From contig NZ_AP023367.1 of the NCBI RefSeq assembly GCF_014218335.1, positions 1,055,501 through 1,119,500 of the forward strand: 64,000 nt of DNA, given 5' to 3'. The notes beneath the pieces were generated by a model. It saw only the letters and a list, made by a program, of their open reading frames with translations, was not told where the DNA came from and did no database searches. Positions within the stretch are counted from its first letter, which is position 1, and each line of letters begins with the position of its first letter. A program made the position numbers and the translations under genes. Positions 1-8,849 of the stretch are shown here, in pieces. The stretch comes from Anaerocolumna cellulosilytica. Its GTDB lineage: Bacteria; Bacillota; Clostridia; Lachnospirales; Lachnospiraceae.

Positions 1-448
1 GTGTGGATAATGTCCACTTTTTGTACATGCTGTAGAAGTATTTTTAGATATTTTAAGATTGGAAGAAGTGCTCTTAAAGGTTTAAGTTTCCTTTAAAAAC
101 GCGTTTGCTCCTGCTATAAACGTTGTAAAACGGACTTTATTATAGCCGGATATTCTGGCATCAATAAACACCATTACTTATTGGAAGCATGTTCTTTTAA
201 ATATCTGCCACCAGTGGACAGTATTCCTTGATTGGATTTCAATAATACCATTAGAATAAGAAAAGTTAGAAAAATAGGGTGATTTAAATAAGAACAATTT
301 CTGTTTAGATAACAAATTGATTTACTGAAAATATGAGACAAATAAGATATTGACTTTAATTTGGCATAAAAAATCAATTATGTAGGTTAATATTGATATA
401 TTGTAGGGTTATATAATGATAAATAATTATATTGAGGAGGTATAAACG
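1..448. other. Intergenic/left edge, no confident gene
   Basis: This AT-rich stretch has no reading frame I can support. A frame open from base 1 to a TAA at about base 94 could be the tail of a gene cut by the window edge, but its 31 codons resemble nothing I know. A leftward frame at 174-377 has no convincing ribosome site. The last 20 bases hold the AGGAGG site of the next gene. Confidence 0.4.
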
Positions 449-1045
449 GTGTCATTATTATTTCGTGCTATTCTTGTACTAATATTATATATTTTATTGT
501 TACTAGAGACTCTGGTACATGAATTAGGGCATGCTTATATGATAAGGAAATGCAATAAAAAAGAAAAATTAATTATAGCGTTGGGATATCAAGAACAAAT
601 AATACATAAGAAAAACCCTTTTGTAGATAAATTGGGTATAAGAGTATATTCACATAAATATATTTTGAAATTTTTAAAGATGGAGAATTTAAATGGTTTA
701 ATAGTACCAGAACATGAATACAGTTTACAATATTATGATGTCAAACAAATTCGAAAAATTGCAAAAGCTGGAATTATGTTTGGGTTGACATATGTTTTAG
801 TTATTGGTACATGTTTTATAATTATAGTTATTAATATATTCGGAATGGTTAATCAAAATTTTGCTTTCTGGGCGAGGATTATTGTAACTCCAATATTTAT
901 TATATTTGTATCATTATTTTGTTATTCAGGATATAGAAATAGCAGTGATTATGCTATAGCCTCTAGTGATGAAGAAGCAATAAAATTTAGTAATGAATAT
1001 AAAAATAAGGAGGCTATATACCGTTATAAAAATTACGTAGATTAA
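449..1045 (+). CDS. Membrane protein with M50-like HELGH zinc-protease motif
   Basis: This 198-residue protein has a GTG start 8 bases after an AGGAGG site (434-440). The first 20 residues form a membrane helix that runs into HELGH at residues 24-28, the HExxH zinc-binding signature placed as in M50 (site-2-protease-like) intramembrane peptidases. Two more hydrophobic segments lie near residues 107-130 and 140-160. The second conserved M50 motif (NPxxD type) is not evident, so it may be a divergent or inactive member, or a regulatory protein keeping only the zinc motif. It stands alone and no partner suggests a substrate. The motif is directly visible; proteolytic activity is inference. Confidence 0.5.
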   Translation: MSLLFRAILVLILYILLLLETLVHELGHAYMIRKCNKKEKLIIALGYQEQIIHKKNPFVDKLGIRVYSHKYILKFLKMENLNGLIVPEHEYSLQYYDVKQIRKIAKAGIMFGLTYVLVIGTCFIIIVINIFGMVNQNFAFWARIIVTPIFIIFVSLFCYSGYRNSSDYAIASSDEEAIKFSNEYKNKEAIYRYKNYVD

Positions 1046-1198
1046 AATATCATCATGGTAACTAAATGGTGACTGTTTTCACAAAAATGAGCAAATGTTA
1101 ACCATTGATTACAAAGAATAGAAGATGAAAAGGTGAGTAGAATCAAGGTTTGCGAACGTACACAGAGGTACGTAGAAAATAAAAAAGTCCCATTGGTA

Positions 1199-1235
1199 AG
1201 GTAAAGGTCTCGGGTTCAAGTCCCGTCGGGAACTC
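1199..1235 (+). tRNA. tRNA 3'-end-like remnant (possible attachment-site scar)
   Basis: The sequence has a T-arm of the usual form (a CGGG/CCCG stem around a TTCAAGT loop), preceded by an AGGTC-like variable loop and followed by CGGGAAC, which would be the 3' strand of an acceptor stem. No 5' half (GTTCCCG start, D arm, anticodon arm) lies upstream, so it is not a functional tRNA as it stands. A short inverted repeat, CCTTG/CAAGG, follows at 1241-1256. Integrases often use tRNA 3' ends as attachment sites and leave such duplicates; that origin is inference. Confidence 0.35.
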
Positions 1236-1282
1236 TTAATCCTTGTAAAATCAAGGGCTAGAGCGAATAAACAAAAATTAAG

Positions 1283-1308
1283 ACACTCAGAAATGAGTGC
1301 CTTTTTTC
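1283..1308 (+). terminator. Rho-independent terminator
   Basis: ACACTCA/TGAGTG stem with a GAAA loop, followed by a run of six T. It could end transcription coming through the tRNA-like remnant. A second short hairpin with a T run (about 1389-1413) follows. Confidence 0.6.
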
Positions 1309-1420
1309 ATGTTTGGAACTATTGAAAAAAATTTTGACTGTCTATACTTTCTGGGCTAGAATATTATCCAGAACATTGGAATCTTTTTAAGCATCCTCGA
1401 GGGGGGCTTTTTTCTTACAG

Positions 1421-1456
1421 AAAAACACAGCACCAAGAGTACTTCCTGGTGCTGTC
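1421..1456 (-). terminator. Terminator of the leftward ferredoxin operon
   Basis: The inverted repeat ACAGCACCA (1427-1435) and TGGTGCTGT (1447-1455) is followed on the minus strand by a T run (1421-1425). It lies just past the stop codon of the ferredoxin gene. Confidence 0.7.
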
Positions 1457-1464
1457 AGGATAAA

Positions 1465-1668
1465 TTAAAAATATATAGTATGGTTACCAATCATTACTTT
1501 AGAAATACATTTTTTAGGACAAACCATTTGGCAAGCACCGCAGTCAACACATGTGGATTCGCTGATTACTCTTTTTTTAGAGTCCCCTTCTGTAATACAT
1601 CCAATGAGACATACTCTTTGGCATGTACCACAACCGATACATTCTGAGGTACTAATTCTTCTGGGCAT
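1465..1668 (-). CDS. 2[4Fe-4S] ferredoxin
   Basis: This 67-residue protein carries two CxxCxxCxxxC cluster motifs, at Cys10/13/16/20 and Cys40/43/46/50, the full ligand set of a clostridial-type two-cluster ferredoxin (cytoplasmic low-potential electron carrier). The first motif is followed by Leu instead of the usual Pro, and extra cysteines (24, 54) are present. The start ATG is preceded by AAGGA. It lies 22 bases downstream of the flavoprotein gene on the same strand, so the two are likely cotranscribed and may form a small redox pair. The divergent neighbour is an Rrf2 regulator, a family that often senses Fe-S or redox state. Confidence 0.85.
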   Translation of the reverse strand: MPRRISTSECIGCGTCQRVCLIGCITEGDSKKRVISESTCVDCGACQMVCPKKCISKVMIGNHTIYF

Positions 1669-1690
1669 GAATTAATCCTTACTATCAAAA

Positions 1691-2062
1691 TTACAATGTT
1701 TGTTTACAGGAGGTAACGCTCACTTCCAATGTTCTTGTAAGGAATGGGCATTTTTCTTTCATCTTATTAAAATTTTCTCCCTCTTTTAACAATTTAGCAG
1801 TTCCTTCCAATAAGAAGCCGGTTCCCATATATTTGTATCCCATAACCTCTTTACTGCCAAGTGTTAATTTAACCTTAGGGTTAACAATGATATTTTCTTC
1901 TGTTTTAATCATGGCAGCAGCAGGAATTAATATTTTGTTATCATCTAAAACAATTAAATAGCTATTCCAGGTATTAGCAATATGAGCCTCGTTATTAGAA
2001 CTGGTTACTATTGAAACAACTCCTTCTTTGTTCAATACTTCAAAAAATTTTTCTGTAAACAT
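1691..2062 (-). CDS. Pyridoxamine 5'-phosphate oxidase-like FMN-binding protein
   Basis: This 123-residue protein matches the small split-barrel flavoprotein family in length and order: an N-terminal helix (FTEKFFEVLNKEG), then strands with the AHIANTWNSY region and an ILIPAAAMIKTEENI-type flavin-contacting segment. I chose the ATG at 2062 because GGAGAG precedes it. The longer frame to 2113 would begin almost at the predicted transcription start (promoter 2126-2154). Members reduce small substrates or act as flavin reductases; the substrate here is unknown. It is probably cotranscribed with the downstream ferredoxin, which could be its electron partner (inference). Confidence 0.7.
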   Translation of the reverse strand: MFTEKFFEVLNKEGVVSIVTSSNNEAHIANTWNSYLIVLDDNKILIPAAAMIKTEENIIVNPKVKLTLGSKEVMGYKYMGTGFLLEGTAKLLKEGENFNKMKEKCPFLTRTLEVSVTSCKQTL

Positions 2063-2125
2063 CCTATCTCTCCTTCTTTTTTGAATATGGATAATTAGTA
2101 TCGTCGATAACATATATCTTTAATT

Positions 2126-2154
2126 ATAATATAATTTATTTTTGAAAATGTCAA
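2126..2154 (-). promoter_or_regulatory. Promoter of the flavoprotein-ferredoxin operon
   Basis: On the minus strand, TTGACA (2149-2154) and TATTAT (2126-2131) are separated by 17 bases. It lies in the divergent region shared with the Rrf2 gene, so that regulator probably acts here. No clear Rrf2 palindrome was identified. Confidence 0.6.
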
Positions 2155-2249
2155 TAGAAAGATTAGTTTCTGAATGATTATCTTGAATGAGGATAAATAT
2201 TAGGATATTATATTTAAGAGCAGAAGAATATGAAAAAGGAGTATTAAGT

Positions 2250-2750
2250 ATGAAATTTTCAGTCGGAGTAGAATATGCATTACATTGCTTATTATATATG
2301 GTGAATATGGAAGAAGGTAAATCTGTTGGAATAAGGGATTTAGCAACCTTTCAGGGCATTTCAGAAACTTACTTATCTAAAGTATATGCAAAATTAAGCA
2401 AGACAGGCATTATAAAATCCATTCCAGGTGTAAAAGGAGGTTATGCTTTAGCTCGAAATGCAGAGGATATAACTTTCTGGGATGTCGTAGAAGCGGTAGA
2501 AGGAAGGGAACCATTTTTTCAATGTGCGGAAATAAGACAGAATAATATATTGCTTAATAAAGATAATTTACCGGATGAATATACGAAATGCCCCTGTTTA
2601 ATTAAAGTTGTAATGGTGGAAGCAGAAAATGAAATGAAAAGTTATTTAAGTAAGAAGACATTAGCTTGGCTTTATGATGAGGTTTATAATAATAAAATTC
2701 CGAAAGAGATGAAGAACGCAACAATTGAGTGGTTTAATAGTAAAAAGTAA
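2250..2750 (+). CDS. Rrf2-family transcriptional regulator
   Basis: This 166-residue regulator starts at the ATG preceded by AAAGGAG (2236-2241) and opens with MKFSVGVEYALHCLLY, the typical Rrf2 N terminus. A winged helix-turn-helix spans about residues 25-69, including ETYLSKVYAKLSKTGI and the wing GVKGGYALAR. Cys92, Cys114 and Cys116 sit in the region where IscR/NsrR-type members bind an Fe-S cluster (IscR uses Cys92, 98 and 104), but the spacing differs, so cluster binding is possible and not certain. It is divergent from the flavoprotein-ferredoxin pair, which is the likely target. A longer upstream frame exists but lacks a ribosome site. Confidence 0.85.
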   Translation: MKFSVGVEYALHCLLYMVNMEEGKSVGIRDLATFQGISETYLSKVYAKLSKTGIIKSIPGVKGGYALARNAEDITFWDVVEAVEGREPFFQCAEIRQNNILLNKDNLPDEYTKCPCLIKVVMVEAENEMKSYLSKKTLAWLYDEVYNNKIPKEMKNATIEWFNSKK

Positions 2751-2855
2751 ATAGCAGAATGATAGTAAGTTAACAGAGGCAGTATACATGGATTTACTGC
2801 CTCTGCTGTTTGGGTTAAGTAAAATGTTATTTTTATCTCCCGTGGAGTCGGTGTA

Positions 2856-3518
2856 TCACATATGCTCTGGGTTATCTATGGCATTTTGCTGTCTGAGTTT
2901 TTCATTGTAAGCCTTGGAGTAAACACACCCGCAAAAATCCTGCCTGTAAAGGTCATATTCTTTGGAGAGCTCAATGGAGCGTTTGTAACCGTTCTTCTTC
3001 TTGAAATCTGAGTACAGGTAGGGAGTATCATATTTCTTTGACATGGACTCTCCGATGTCATTAAGCTTTGACGCGTTTTTATGAGGGCTGATTGATAAGG
3101 TAGTAGTAAAATAGTTAAAGCCCTGTTCTTTTGCAATACGTGCAGTTTCATCAAGGCGTAGTTCATAACAGCTAAAACAGCGGGGTCCGCCTTCCGGATC
3201 AGTTTCATAGCCTTTTGCCAAAGAATAGAAACGTTCCGTTTCATAAGAACCCTGTAAAAAGCGGATTGGATTTTTCACTGGAAGGGAACGGATAAGGCGA
3301 TTTTGCTCCTCAATTCTCCGATAATATTCATCTTCAAAAGAAATATTGGGATTATAATAAAAGATGGTAATGTTGAAATATTGACTTAAATATTCCAGGA
3401 CGTAACTGCTGCAAGGTGCACAGCAGCTATGAAGCAGGAGAGTGGGGGTAACCTCTTTTTGGGTCAGGGTGGAAAGAACCTGCTCTAATTCTTTCTGATA
3501 ATTTCTCTTTATGTCCAT
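2856..3518 (-). CDS. queH: Epoxyqueuosine reductase QueH
   Basis: QueH carries out the last step of queuosine synthesis, reducing epoxyqueuosine in the tRNA wobble position; it replaces the unrelated QueG in many Firmicutes. The 220-residue protein shows the family hallmarks: LLHSCCAPCSSYVL near residues 27-40 (Cys32, Cys33, Cys36), the FYYNPNI segment, a GPRCFSCYELRL motif near the middle and a C-terminal FCGCVYS. These cysteines and nearby acidic residues bind the Fe-S cluster and metal in characterised QueH. It stands alone on the minus strand with a normal start. Confidence 0.92.
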   Translation of the reverse strand: MDIKRNYQKELEQVLSTLTQKEVTPTLLLHSCCAPCSSYVLEYLSQYFNITIFYYNPNISFEDEYYRRIEEQNRLIRSLPVKNPIRFLQGSYETERFYSLAKGYETDPEGGPRCFSCYELRLDETARIAKEQGFNYFTTTLSISPHKNASKLNDIGESMSKKYDTPYLYSDFKKKNGYKRSIELSKEYDLYRQDFCGCVYSKAYNEKLRQQNAIDNPEHM

Positions 3519-3587
3519 TGTGGGACCTCCATAATTTTTCTACTTTATTATACAATTGAAAAAATTGAAAAAATTAATAATTAGCAC

Positions 3588-3616
3588 TTGATTTTTCGCT
3601 AAAAGTATTATATTAT
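3588..3616 (+). promoter_or_regulatory. Promoter of tRNA-Pro
   Basis: TTGATT (3588-3593) and TATTAT (3611-3616) with a 17-base spacer lie about 40 bases upstream of the mature tRNA 5' end. Confidence 0.6.
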
Positions 3617-3657
3617 ATAACTACTGTGAAACGCAATAAAAACTTCGCGGTGACAAT

Positions 3658-3732
3658 CGAGGCGTGGCTCAGCTTGGCTAGAGCGCTGTGTTAGGGACGC
3701 AGAGGTCGCAAGTTCAAATCTTGTCGCCTCGA
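3658..3732 (+). tRNA. tRNA-Pro(AGG)
   Basis: A complete cloverleaf of 75 bases. The acceptor stem pairs CGAGGCG (3658-3664) with CGCCTCG (3725-3731) and the discriminator base is A. The anticodon stem CTGTG/CGCAG closes the loop TTAGGGA, giving anticodon AGG for proline codon CCU. The T-arm is GCAAG-TTCAAAT-CTTG(T). CCA is not encoded. A strong terminator follows at 3771-3816. Confidence 0.92.
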
Positions 3733-3770
3733 TTTTTTATTTACAGAGTAATTAAAGATAAAAATATAGC

Positions 3771-3816
3771 AGAAGCATGAAAGTGGATAAAATCCTGTTT
3801 CAAGCTTCTTTTTTGC
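3771..3816 (+). terminator. Terminator after tRNA-Pro
   Basis: AGAAGC-TGAAA pairs with TTTCA-GCTTCT across one mismatch, followed by TTTTTT. Confidence 0.7.
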
Positions 3817-3851
3817 ATTGACCTATACTATGAAAAGTGTACTAAGTTAGA

Positions 3852-4163
3852 TTAGTACATCAATTCCCAGAAATGCTCCAATATATGGTAACGAAGTAAG
3901 CAGGGCTGACACTTATTACTGATAAATGCAGTACAGGAATAAACAATCATTGGAAGGCCGGCATAATAATCTTCTTTCGGGTCAAAAACTTCATTAATTT
4001 TAATGTAATTGTCATTTCCTGACAAATCTTTGTATTCAAAATATAATGGTTTCATATTTCCATTAGGAGCAATAGCAACAATAACGCCGGTTTCAAGTTT
4101 CGAATAAAGTGTGCCGTTTAAAGATTGACCGGATGGATTTACGGCAAATGAAGTAATAAACAT
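3852..4163 (-). CDS. SOS-regulated protein of unknown function
   Basis: This 103-residue protein matches no family I recognise. It has no signal peptide or membrane segment, so it is probably cytoplasmic. It contains a compact mixed region (LETGVIVAIAPNGN, then LYFEYKDLSGNDNYIKI) and a C-terminal part with three cysteines (SCTAF, NKCQPCLL), including a CxxC. The start has AGGAAG about 10 bases upstream. What stands out is its promoter: two perfect GAAC-N4-GTTC LexA boxes, one between -35 and -10 and one just past the start point. That makes it a likely DNA-damage-induced gene, possibly tied to repair, mutagenesis or cell-division control (inference from regulation only). Confidence 0.7.
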   Translation of the reverse strand: MFITSFAVNPSGQSLNGTLYSKLETGVIVAIAPNGNMKPLYFEYKDLSGNDNYIKINEVFDPKEDYYAGLPMIVYSCTAFISNKCQPCLLRYHILEHFWELMY

Positions 4164-4187
4164 GGCAATACATCTTCCTTTAACTTA

Positions 4188-4199
4188 GAACAAATGTTC
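4188..4199. promoter_or_regulatory. LexA (SOS) box 1
   Basis: GAACAAATGTTC is a perfect Firmicutes LexA half-site pair (GAAC-N4-GTTC), located just downstream of the -10 element of the leftward promoter, where bound LexA would block initiation. Confidence 0.8.
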
Positions 4200-4208
4200 T
4201 TTTTTATA

Positions 4209-4238
4209 ATTATAGCAGAACAAACGTTCTTTGGTCAA
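4209..4238 (-). promoter_or_regulatory. Promoter of the SOS orphan gene
   Basis: On the minus strand TTGACC (4233-4238) and TATAAT (4209-4214) are 18 bases apart. The spacer contains LexA box 2 in full. Confidence 0.75.
4218..4229. promoter_or_regulatory. LexA (SOS) box 2
   Basis: GAACAAACGTTC fills most of the -35/-10 spacer. Its centre is 30 bp (about three helical turns) from box 1, so two LexA dimers would bind the same face of the DNA. Confidence 0.8.
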
Positions 4239-4509
4239 TGAAAATAATTACCAAAGAGTAAAGGAAGTGAACCAATCATTATTTGTCATACTATATAAGG
4301 AATTCATTATTCGTTATGAGGAATAATTTATGAGCAGAAATTAATTATAAAAAATGAAAAATATTCAAAAATAAAAAAGGAAATAGGCAAGTTTCGTAGA
4401 ATATTATTAGTATAGGGGATAATTATTGCAAATATTATTGCCCCAAGCTTGAATTAGTTAATTATCAGGCTGACAGACAACCGAAACATGGAGAAAGGAG
4501 CGTGACCTT

Positions 4510-5577
4510 ATGATTGGTGATGGAACAAGAGAAGACAGATTAAAAGCTGGTAAAACAGAATTAAAACAGAATATGCGGCAAAAGTTAGAAATGAGGGAGC
4601 ATGAGTACTTAAGTCCATATGCATCCTTTAGTGATAATTCGAAAGGACGGGACAGATACGAAGAACCCTGTGACATCCGTCCCATATACCAAAGAGACAG
4701 GGACAGGATACTCCATTCTAAATCCTTTCGCAGGTTGAAGCACAAAACACAGGTATTTCTGGCACCGGAAGGGGATCATTACCGTACCAGGCTGACGCAT
4801 ACATTAGAGGTGACCCAGAATGCCAGAACCATAGCAAGAGCGTTGAGACTTAATGAAGATTTGACAGAGGCAATTGCTTTAGGTCATGACTTAGGGCATA
4901 CTCCTTTCGGACATGCAGGAGAAAGAGCTTTAAACAAAATCTGCCCTGATGGTTTTGAACATCATAAACAAAGCATAAGAGTGGTAGAATTATTAGATAA
5001 TCATGGAAAAGGGCTGAATCTGACAAAAGAGGTAAGGGATGGTATCTTAAATCATCAGACCAAAGGAATACCATCTACCCTAGAAGGAAAGATTGTAAGA
5101 CTTTCTGACAAAATAGCATATATAAATCATGATATTGACGATGCCATTCGAGGGCATATTATTACGGAAGACGACATTCCCCCAGAGTATACAAAGATCT
5201 TGGGCTACAGTTCAACCCAAAGGCTTAATACACTTATACATGATATTATTTCAAACAGTGAGAATCAAGAGGATATTGTTATGTCCCCGGAAGTGGAAAA
5301 AACCATGTTTGAGATGAGACGATATATGTTTTGCAGTGTATACACCAATCCGGTGGCGAAGGGGGAAGAACAAAAGGCAGAGGAAATGGTAGCTTATCTT
5401 TTTGAGTATTATACCGAACACTTGGAACTTTTGCCCGAGGAATATCTGGTCATGATAGAAAATCAGGGGGAAACCGCCGCCAGAGTAGTTTGTGACTATA
5501 TTGCAGGAATGACAGACCGTTTTGCGGTGGCAAAGTTCAAGGAGCTTACCATTCCCCGTTCCTGGAGCATTTATTAG
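4510..5577 (+). CDS. dgt: dGTPase-like deoxynucleotide triphosphohydrolase (HD domain)
   Basis: The product hydrolyses dNTPs (dGTP in the type enzyme) to deoxynucleoside and tripolyphosphate, shaping the DNA precursor pool. The 355-residue protein has the family opening RDRDRILHSKSFRRLKHKTQ, then the metal-binding HD elements: His in RLTHTLEV, the HD pair in ALGHDLGHTPFGH, and a distal Asp in KIAYINHDIDDA. AAGGAG precedes the ATG. The gene begins the dgt-dnaG-rpoD run common in Clostridia, linking nucleotide supply to primase and the main sigma factor. Exact substrate preference cannot be read from the sequence. Confidence 0.9.
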   Translation: MIGDGTREDRLKAGKTELKQNMRQKLEMREHEYLSPYASFSDNSKGRDRYEEPCDIRPIYQRDRDRILHSKSFRRLKHKTQVFLAPEGDHYRTRLTHTLEVTQNARTIARALRLNEDLTEAIALGHDLGHTPFGHAGERALNKICPDGFEHHKQSIRVVELLDNHGKGLNLTKEVRDGILNHQTKGIPSTLEGKIVRLSDKIAYINHDIDDAIRGHIITEDDIPPEYTKILGYSSTQRLNTLIHDIISNSENQEDIVMSPEVEKTMFEMRRYMFCSVYTNPVAKGEEQKAEEMVAYLFEYYTEHLELLPEEYLVMIENQGETAARVVCDYIAGMTDRFAVAKFKELTIPRSWSIY

Positions 5578-5776
5578 GGAGTCAGGAGTCATATTCTTAA
5601 TGAACATAATCAGTATACGGATGCAGGGCAGGGTGTCTTGTAAGCGATGTGGCACCTTTAGTGGAAGTTATTACATTCTGTGGTATAATAAAGTGAGCTG
5701 TATGAATATACAAATGCAGAAAAGAAAAGATTTACAGTGACATATTGTCGCATTATAAATAAAGAAGGAGAGTTCC

Positions 5777-7561
5777 ATGTTTTATCCTGAAGAGCTGGTG
5801 GAAGAAATAAGAATCAAAAACGATATAGTGGATGTAATCGGTTCCTATGTTAAGCTTCAGAAAAAAGGCGGCAGTCATATGGGGCTTTGTCCTTTTCATA
5901 ACGAAAAATCCCCCTCCTTTAGCGTGAGCAGTTCAAAACAAATGTATCATTGCTTTGGCTGTGGAGTTGGAGGTAATGTTTTCACATTTATTATGGAGTA
6001 TGAGAATTATACCTTTGTGGAGACGATAAAATACCTGGCCGGAAAAGCAGGCATTAATCTGCCAGAGGTGGAATATAGTGAGGAAGCCAAGAAGCAGGCA
6101 GGTTTAAAGAATCGATTGTTAGAGATTAATAAAGAAGCTGCAAAGTATTATTATTATCAGTTAAAATCAAACCGTGGACAAGCAGCTTATGAATATTTAA
6201 AAAATAGAGCATTGTCCGCGGAAACGATTAAAAAATTCGGTCTTGGATTTTCTAACAAAACCGGAGACGACTTGTATCAGTACCTAAAACATTTAGGATA
6301 TGAAGATAGTATTCTAAAGGAAGCCGGCTTATTCAGTTTTGATGAAAAAAAGAAAGTATATGACAAATTCTGGAATCGGGTTATGTTTCCAATTATGGAT
6401 GTGAATAACCGGGTAATCGGCTTCGGCGGCCGTGTTATGGGTGAAGGTACACCAAAATACTTAAATTCTCCAGAAACAAAATTATTTGATAAAAGCCGTA
6501 ATCTGTATGGGCTTAATTTTGCAAGAATAGCCAGAAGACCCAATATTTTAATCTGCGAAGGCTATATGGATGTGATTGCCCTGCACCAGGCTGGCTTTAC
6601 TAATGCCGTGGCTTCTCTTGGAACGGCCTTTACAGGTTTACAGGCGAATTTATTAAAACGTTATACGGGTGAGGTATTACTAACCTATGATAGTGACGAA
6701 GCAGGTACAAAGGCTGCCTTAAGGGCAATTCCCATCTTAAAGGAGGCAGGGCTGACAGTTAAAGTAATTGATATGAAGCCGTATAAAGACCCGGATGAGT
6801 TTATCAAAGCTTTGGGAGCCGATGAATTTACAAAACGGATAGAAAGTGCCAGGAATTCCTTCTTATTTGAAATTGATGTGCTGGAAAAGGAATATGATTT
6901 AAACGATCCGGAAGCAAAAACCAGGTTTTTTAATGAAGTTGCAAAAAAATTGCTGATATTTACCGAGGAAATCGAGAGAAACATATATACTCAAACGGTT
7001 GCAGACAAATACCTGATAGGTTTTGAAAACCTGAAAAAGCTGGTAAACCGTTATGGGGCGCAGCTCATAGGCGGACAGGTTCCCAGGTCAAAAGAAAGTG
7101 GAGTAGAAGGCAAACGGAAGAATGTTCCTGAGGATGGTATGAAGCAATCCCAAAAAATACTCCTGACTTGGTTGATTGAAGATACCAGAATATTCGATAA
7201 AATACAGGGAATTATCAAACCTGAGGATTTTACGGAGGAGCTCTATAAAGAAGTGGCGCAGATGGTTTTTGAGCAGTACAAAACAGAGCATACCGTAACT
7301 CCGGCTAAGATAATTAACCGTTTTGAAAGTAAAGAGGAACAAAATGAAACAGCTTCTCTTTTTAATATGTCTATGAACCATGAGATGAGTGACATGGAAC
7401 GCGAGAAGGCACTGAATGAAACAGTACTCAGGATAAAGAAGAACAGTCTTGATTTACAAAGTAAAATGGCGATTGAAAATAATGATATTCTGGCACTCCA
7501 AAGCATTATAAAGGAACAGGCTGACTTACAAAAATTGCATATTTCCCTACATGATGGTTAA
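5777..7561 (+). CDS. dnaG: DNA primase
   Basis: DnaG synthesises RNA primers at the replication fork. The 594-residue protein has all expected parts: an N-terminal CHC2 zinc finger (Cys38, His41, Cys59, Cys62), the catalytic core with a TOPRIM fold (ICEGYMDVIALHQAG, then LTYDSDEAGTKAA with the metal-binding acidic residues) and a C-terminal helicase-binding region of about 150 residues. GAAGGAGAG precedes the ATG. It lies 199 bases after dgt and 96 bases before rpoD, the classical macromolecular-synthesis arrangement. Confidence 0.97.
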   Translation: MFYPEELVEEIRIKNDIVDVIGSYVKLQKKGGSHMGLCPFHNEKSPSFSVSSSKQMYHCFGCGVGGNVFTFIMEYENYTFVETIKYLAGKAGINLPEVEYSEEAKKQAGLKNRLLEINKEAAKYYYYQLKSNRGQAAYEYLKNRALSAETIKKFGLGFSNKTGDDLYQYLKHLGYEDSILKEAGLFSFDEKKKVYDKFWNRVMFPIMDVNNRVIGFGGRVMGEGTPKYLNSPETKLFDKSRNLYGLNFARIARRPNILICEGYMDVIALHQAGFTNAVASLGTAFTGLQANLLKRYTGEVLLTYDSDEAGTKAALRAIPILKEAGLTVKVIDMKPYKDPDEFIKALGADEFTKRIESARNSFLFEIDVLEKEYDLNDPEAKTRFFNEVAKKLLIFTEEIERNIYTQTVADKYLIGFENLKKLVNRYGAQLIGGQVPRSKESGVEGKRKNVPEDGMKQSQKILLTWLIEDTRIFDKIQGIIKPEDFTEELYKEVAQMVFEQYKTEHTVTPAKIINRFESKEEQNETASLFNMSMNHEMSDMEREKALNETVLRIKKNSLDLQSKMAIENNDILALQSIIKEQADLQKLHISLHDG

Positions 7562-7657
7562 AATACTATATAGCTGTAGCATCAATGTATATAATTCCTT
7601 TCTATAGAAGAGCAACTTACAAAAAGATTCGTTCCAAAAAAGGAGGATGGATAAATA

Positions 7658-8746
7658 ATGGATGAGAACATGGTTAAATTTTCAGAAAAGCTAAAAGAGC
7701 TTTTGGTTTTTGCCAAAAAGAAAAAGAATGTTCTTGAATTTCAGGAAATAAATGATTTTTTTGTCGATTTTGATATGGACCCCAATATGGTGGAAAGAAT
7801 CTACGAATTTCTTGAAGCAAACAATGTAGATGTTTTGAGAATTACAGAAGATGAAGAAGATATTATATTAGAAGACGAAGACCTGGAAGAAATTGATTTT
7901 TCCATACCGGAAGGAATAAGCATTGACGATCCCGTCAGGATGTATTTAAAAGAAATCGGTAAAGTTCCCCTGTTAAGTGCAGATGAAGAGATTGAACTGG
8001 CAAGGAGAATGAAGGTTGGAGATGCTGAAGCAAAAAAACGACTGGCAGAGGCCAATCTCCGTCTGGTAGTTAGTATAGCAAAACGCTATGTAGGACGTGG
8101 TATGATGTTTCTTGACTTAATACAGGAAGGAAACCTAGGATTAATTAAAGCTGTGGAAAAGTTTGATTACACCAAAGGCTTTAAATTCAGTACCTATGCC
8201 ACTTGGTGGATAAGGCAGGCGATTACAAGAGCCATAGCAGACCAGGCTAGAACCATTCGTATTCCGGTGCATATGGTGGAAACCATTAATAAGTTAATTC
8301 GTGTACAGAGACAGTTATTACAGGAATTAGGAAGAGAACCGTCACCGGAGGAGGTGGCAGCAGAAATGAATGTTCCGGTAGAGAGGGTACGGGAAATACA
8401 AAAGATTTCACAGGAACCGGTGTCATTAGAAACGCCTATCGGTGAAGAAGAGGACAGCCATCTGGGAGATTTTATACAAGATGACAATGTACCTGTACCG
8501 GCAGAAGCGGCTGCATTTACTTTATTAAAGGAACAATTAATTGATGTTCTTGGAACCTTAACAGATCGTGAACAAAAAGTTCTGCGTCTGCGGTTTGGAC
8601 TAGATGATGGACGTGCCCGTACCTTAGAAGAGGTTGGTAAGGAATTTAATGTAACCAGAGAGCGTATCCGTCAGATAGAAGCAAAAGCCCTAAGAAAGTT
8701 AAGACATCCCAGCAGAAGCCGTAAATTAAAGGACTATCTGGAATAA
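7658..8746 (+). CDS. rpoD: RNA polymerase primary sigma factor SigA/RpoD
   Basis: This 362-residue primary sigma factor recruits RNA polymerase to housekeeping promoters. It has a shortened acidic region 1.1, region 1.2 ([17 protein letters not shown]), region 2 with [14 protein letters not shown] (-10 recognition), region 3, and region 4.2 with [17 protein letters not shown] (-35 recognition). The length matches SigA of Firmicutes. AAAGGAGG precedes the ATG. The many TTGACA/TATAAT promoters in this window fit its predicted specificity. Confidence 0.97.
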   Translation: MDENMVKFSEKLKELLVFAKKKKNVLEFQEINDFFVDFDMDPNMVERIYEFLEANNVDVLRITEDEEDIILEDEDLEEIDFSIPEGISIDDPVRMYLKEIGKVPLLSADEEIELARRMKVGDAEAKKRLAEANLRLVVSIAKRYVGRGMMFLDLIQEGNLGLIKAVEKFDYTKGFKFSTYATWWIRQAITRAIADQARTIRIPVHMVETINKLIRVQRQLLQELGREPSPEEVAAEMNVPVERVREIQKISQEPVSLETPIGEEEDSHLGDFIQDDNVPVPAEAAAFTLLKEQLIDVLGTLTDREQKVLRLRFGLDDGRARTLEEVGKEFNVTRERIRQIEAKALRKLRHPSRSRKLKDYLE

Positions 8747-8849
8747 CTCGGACTAAATGGGTTAGTTAATTTCTGCTTGAGAACTTTAATTAAACCCAAA
8801 ATAGTTTAAAAACATTCAGAGTAATAAAAAACTATAATAAATACAAGGG

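Noticed and set aside
174-377. Leftward 67-codon frame near the left edge
   Set aside because: No clear ribosome site and composition typical of AT-rich noncoding DNA; its C terminus (QGILSTGGRYLKEHA) looks protein-like but I cannot tie it to a family.
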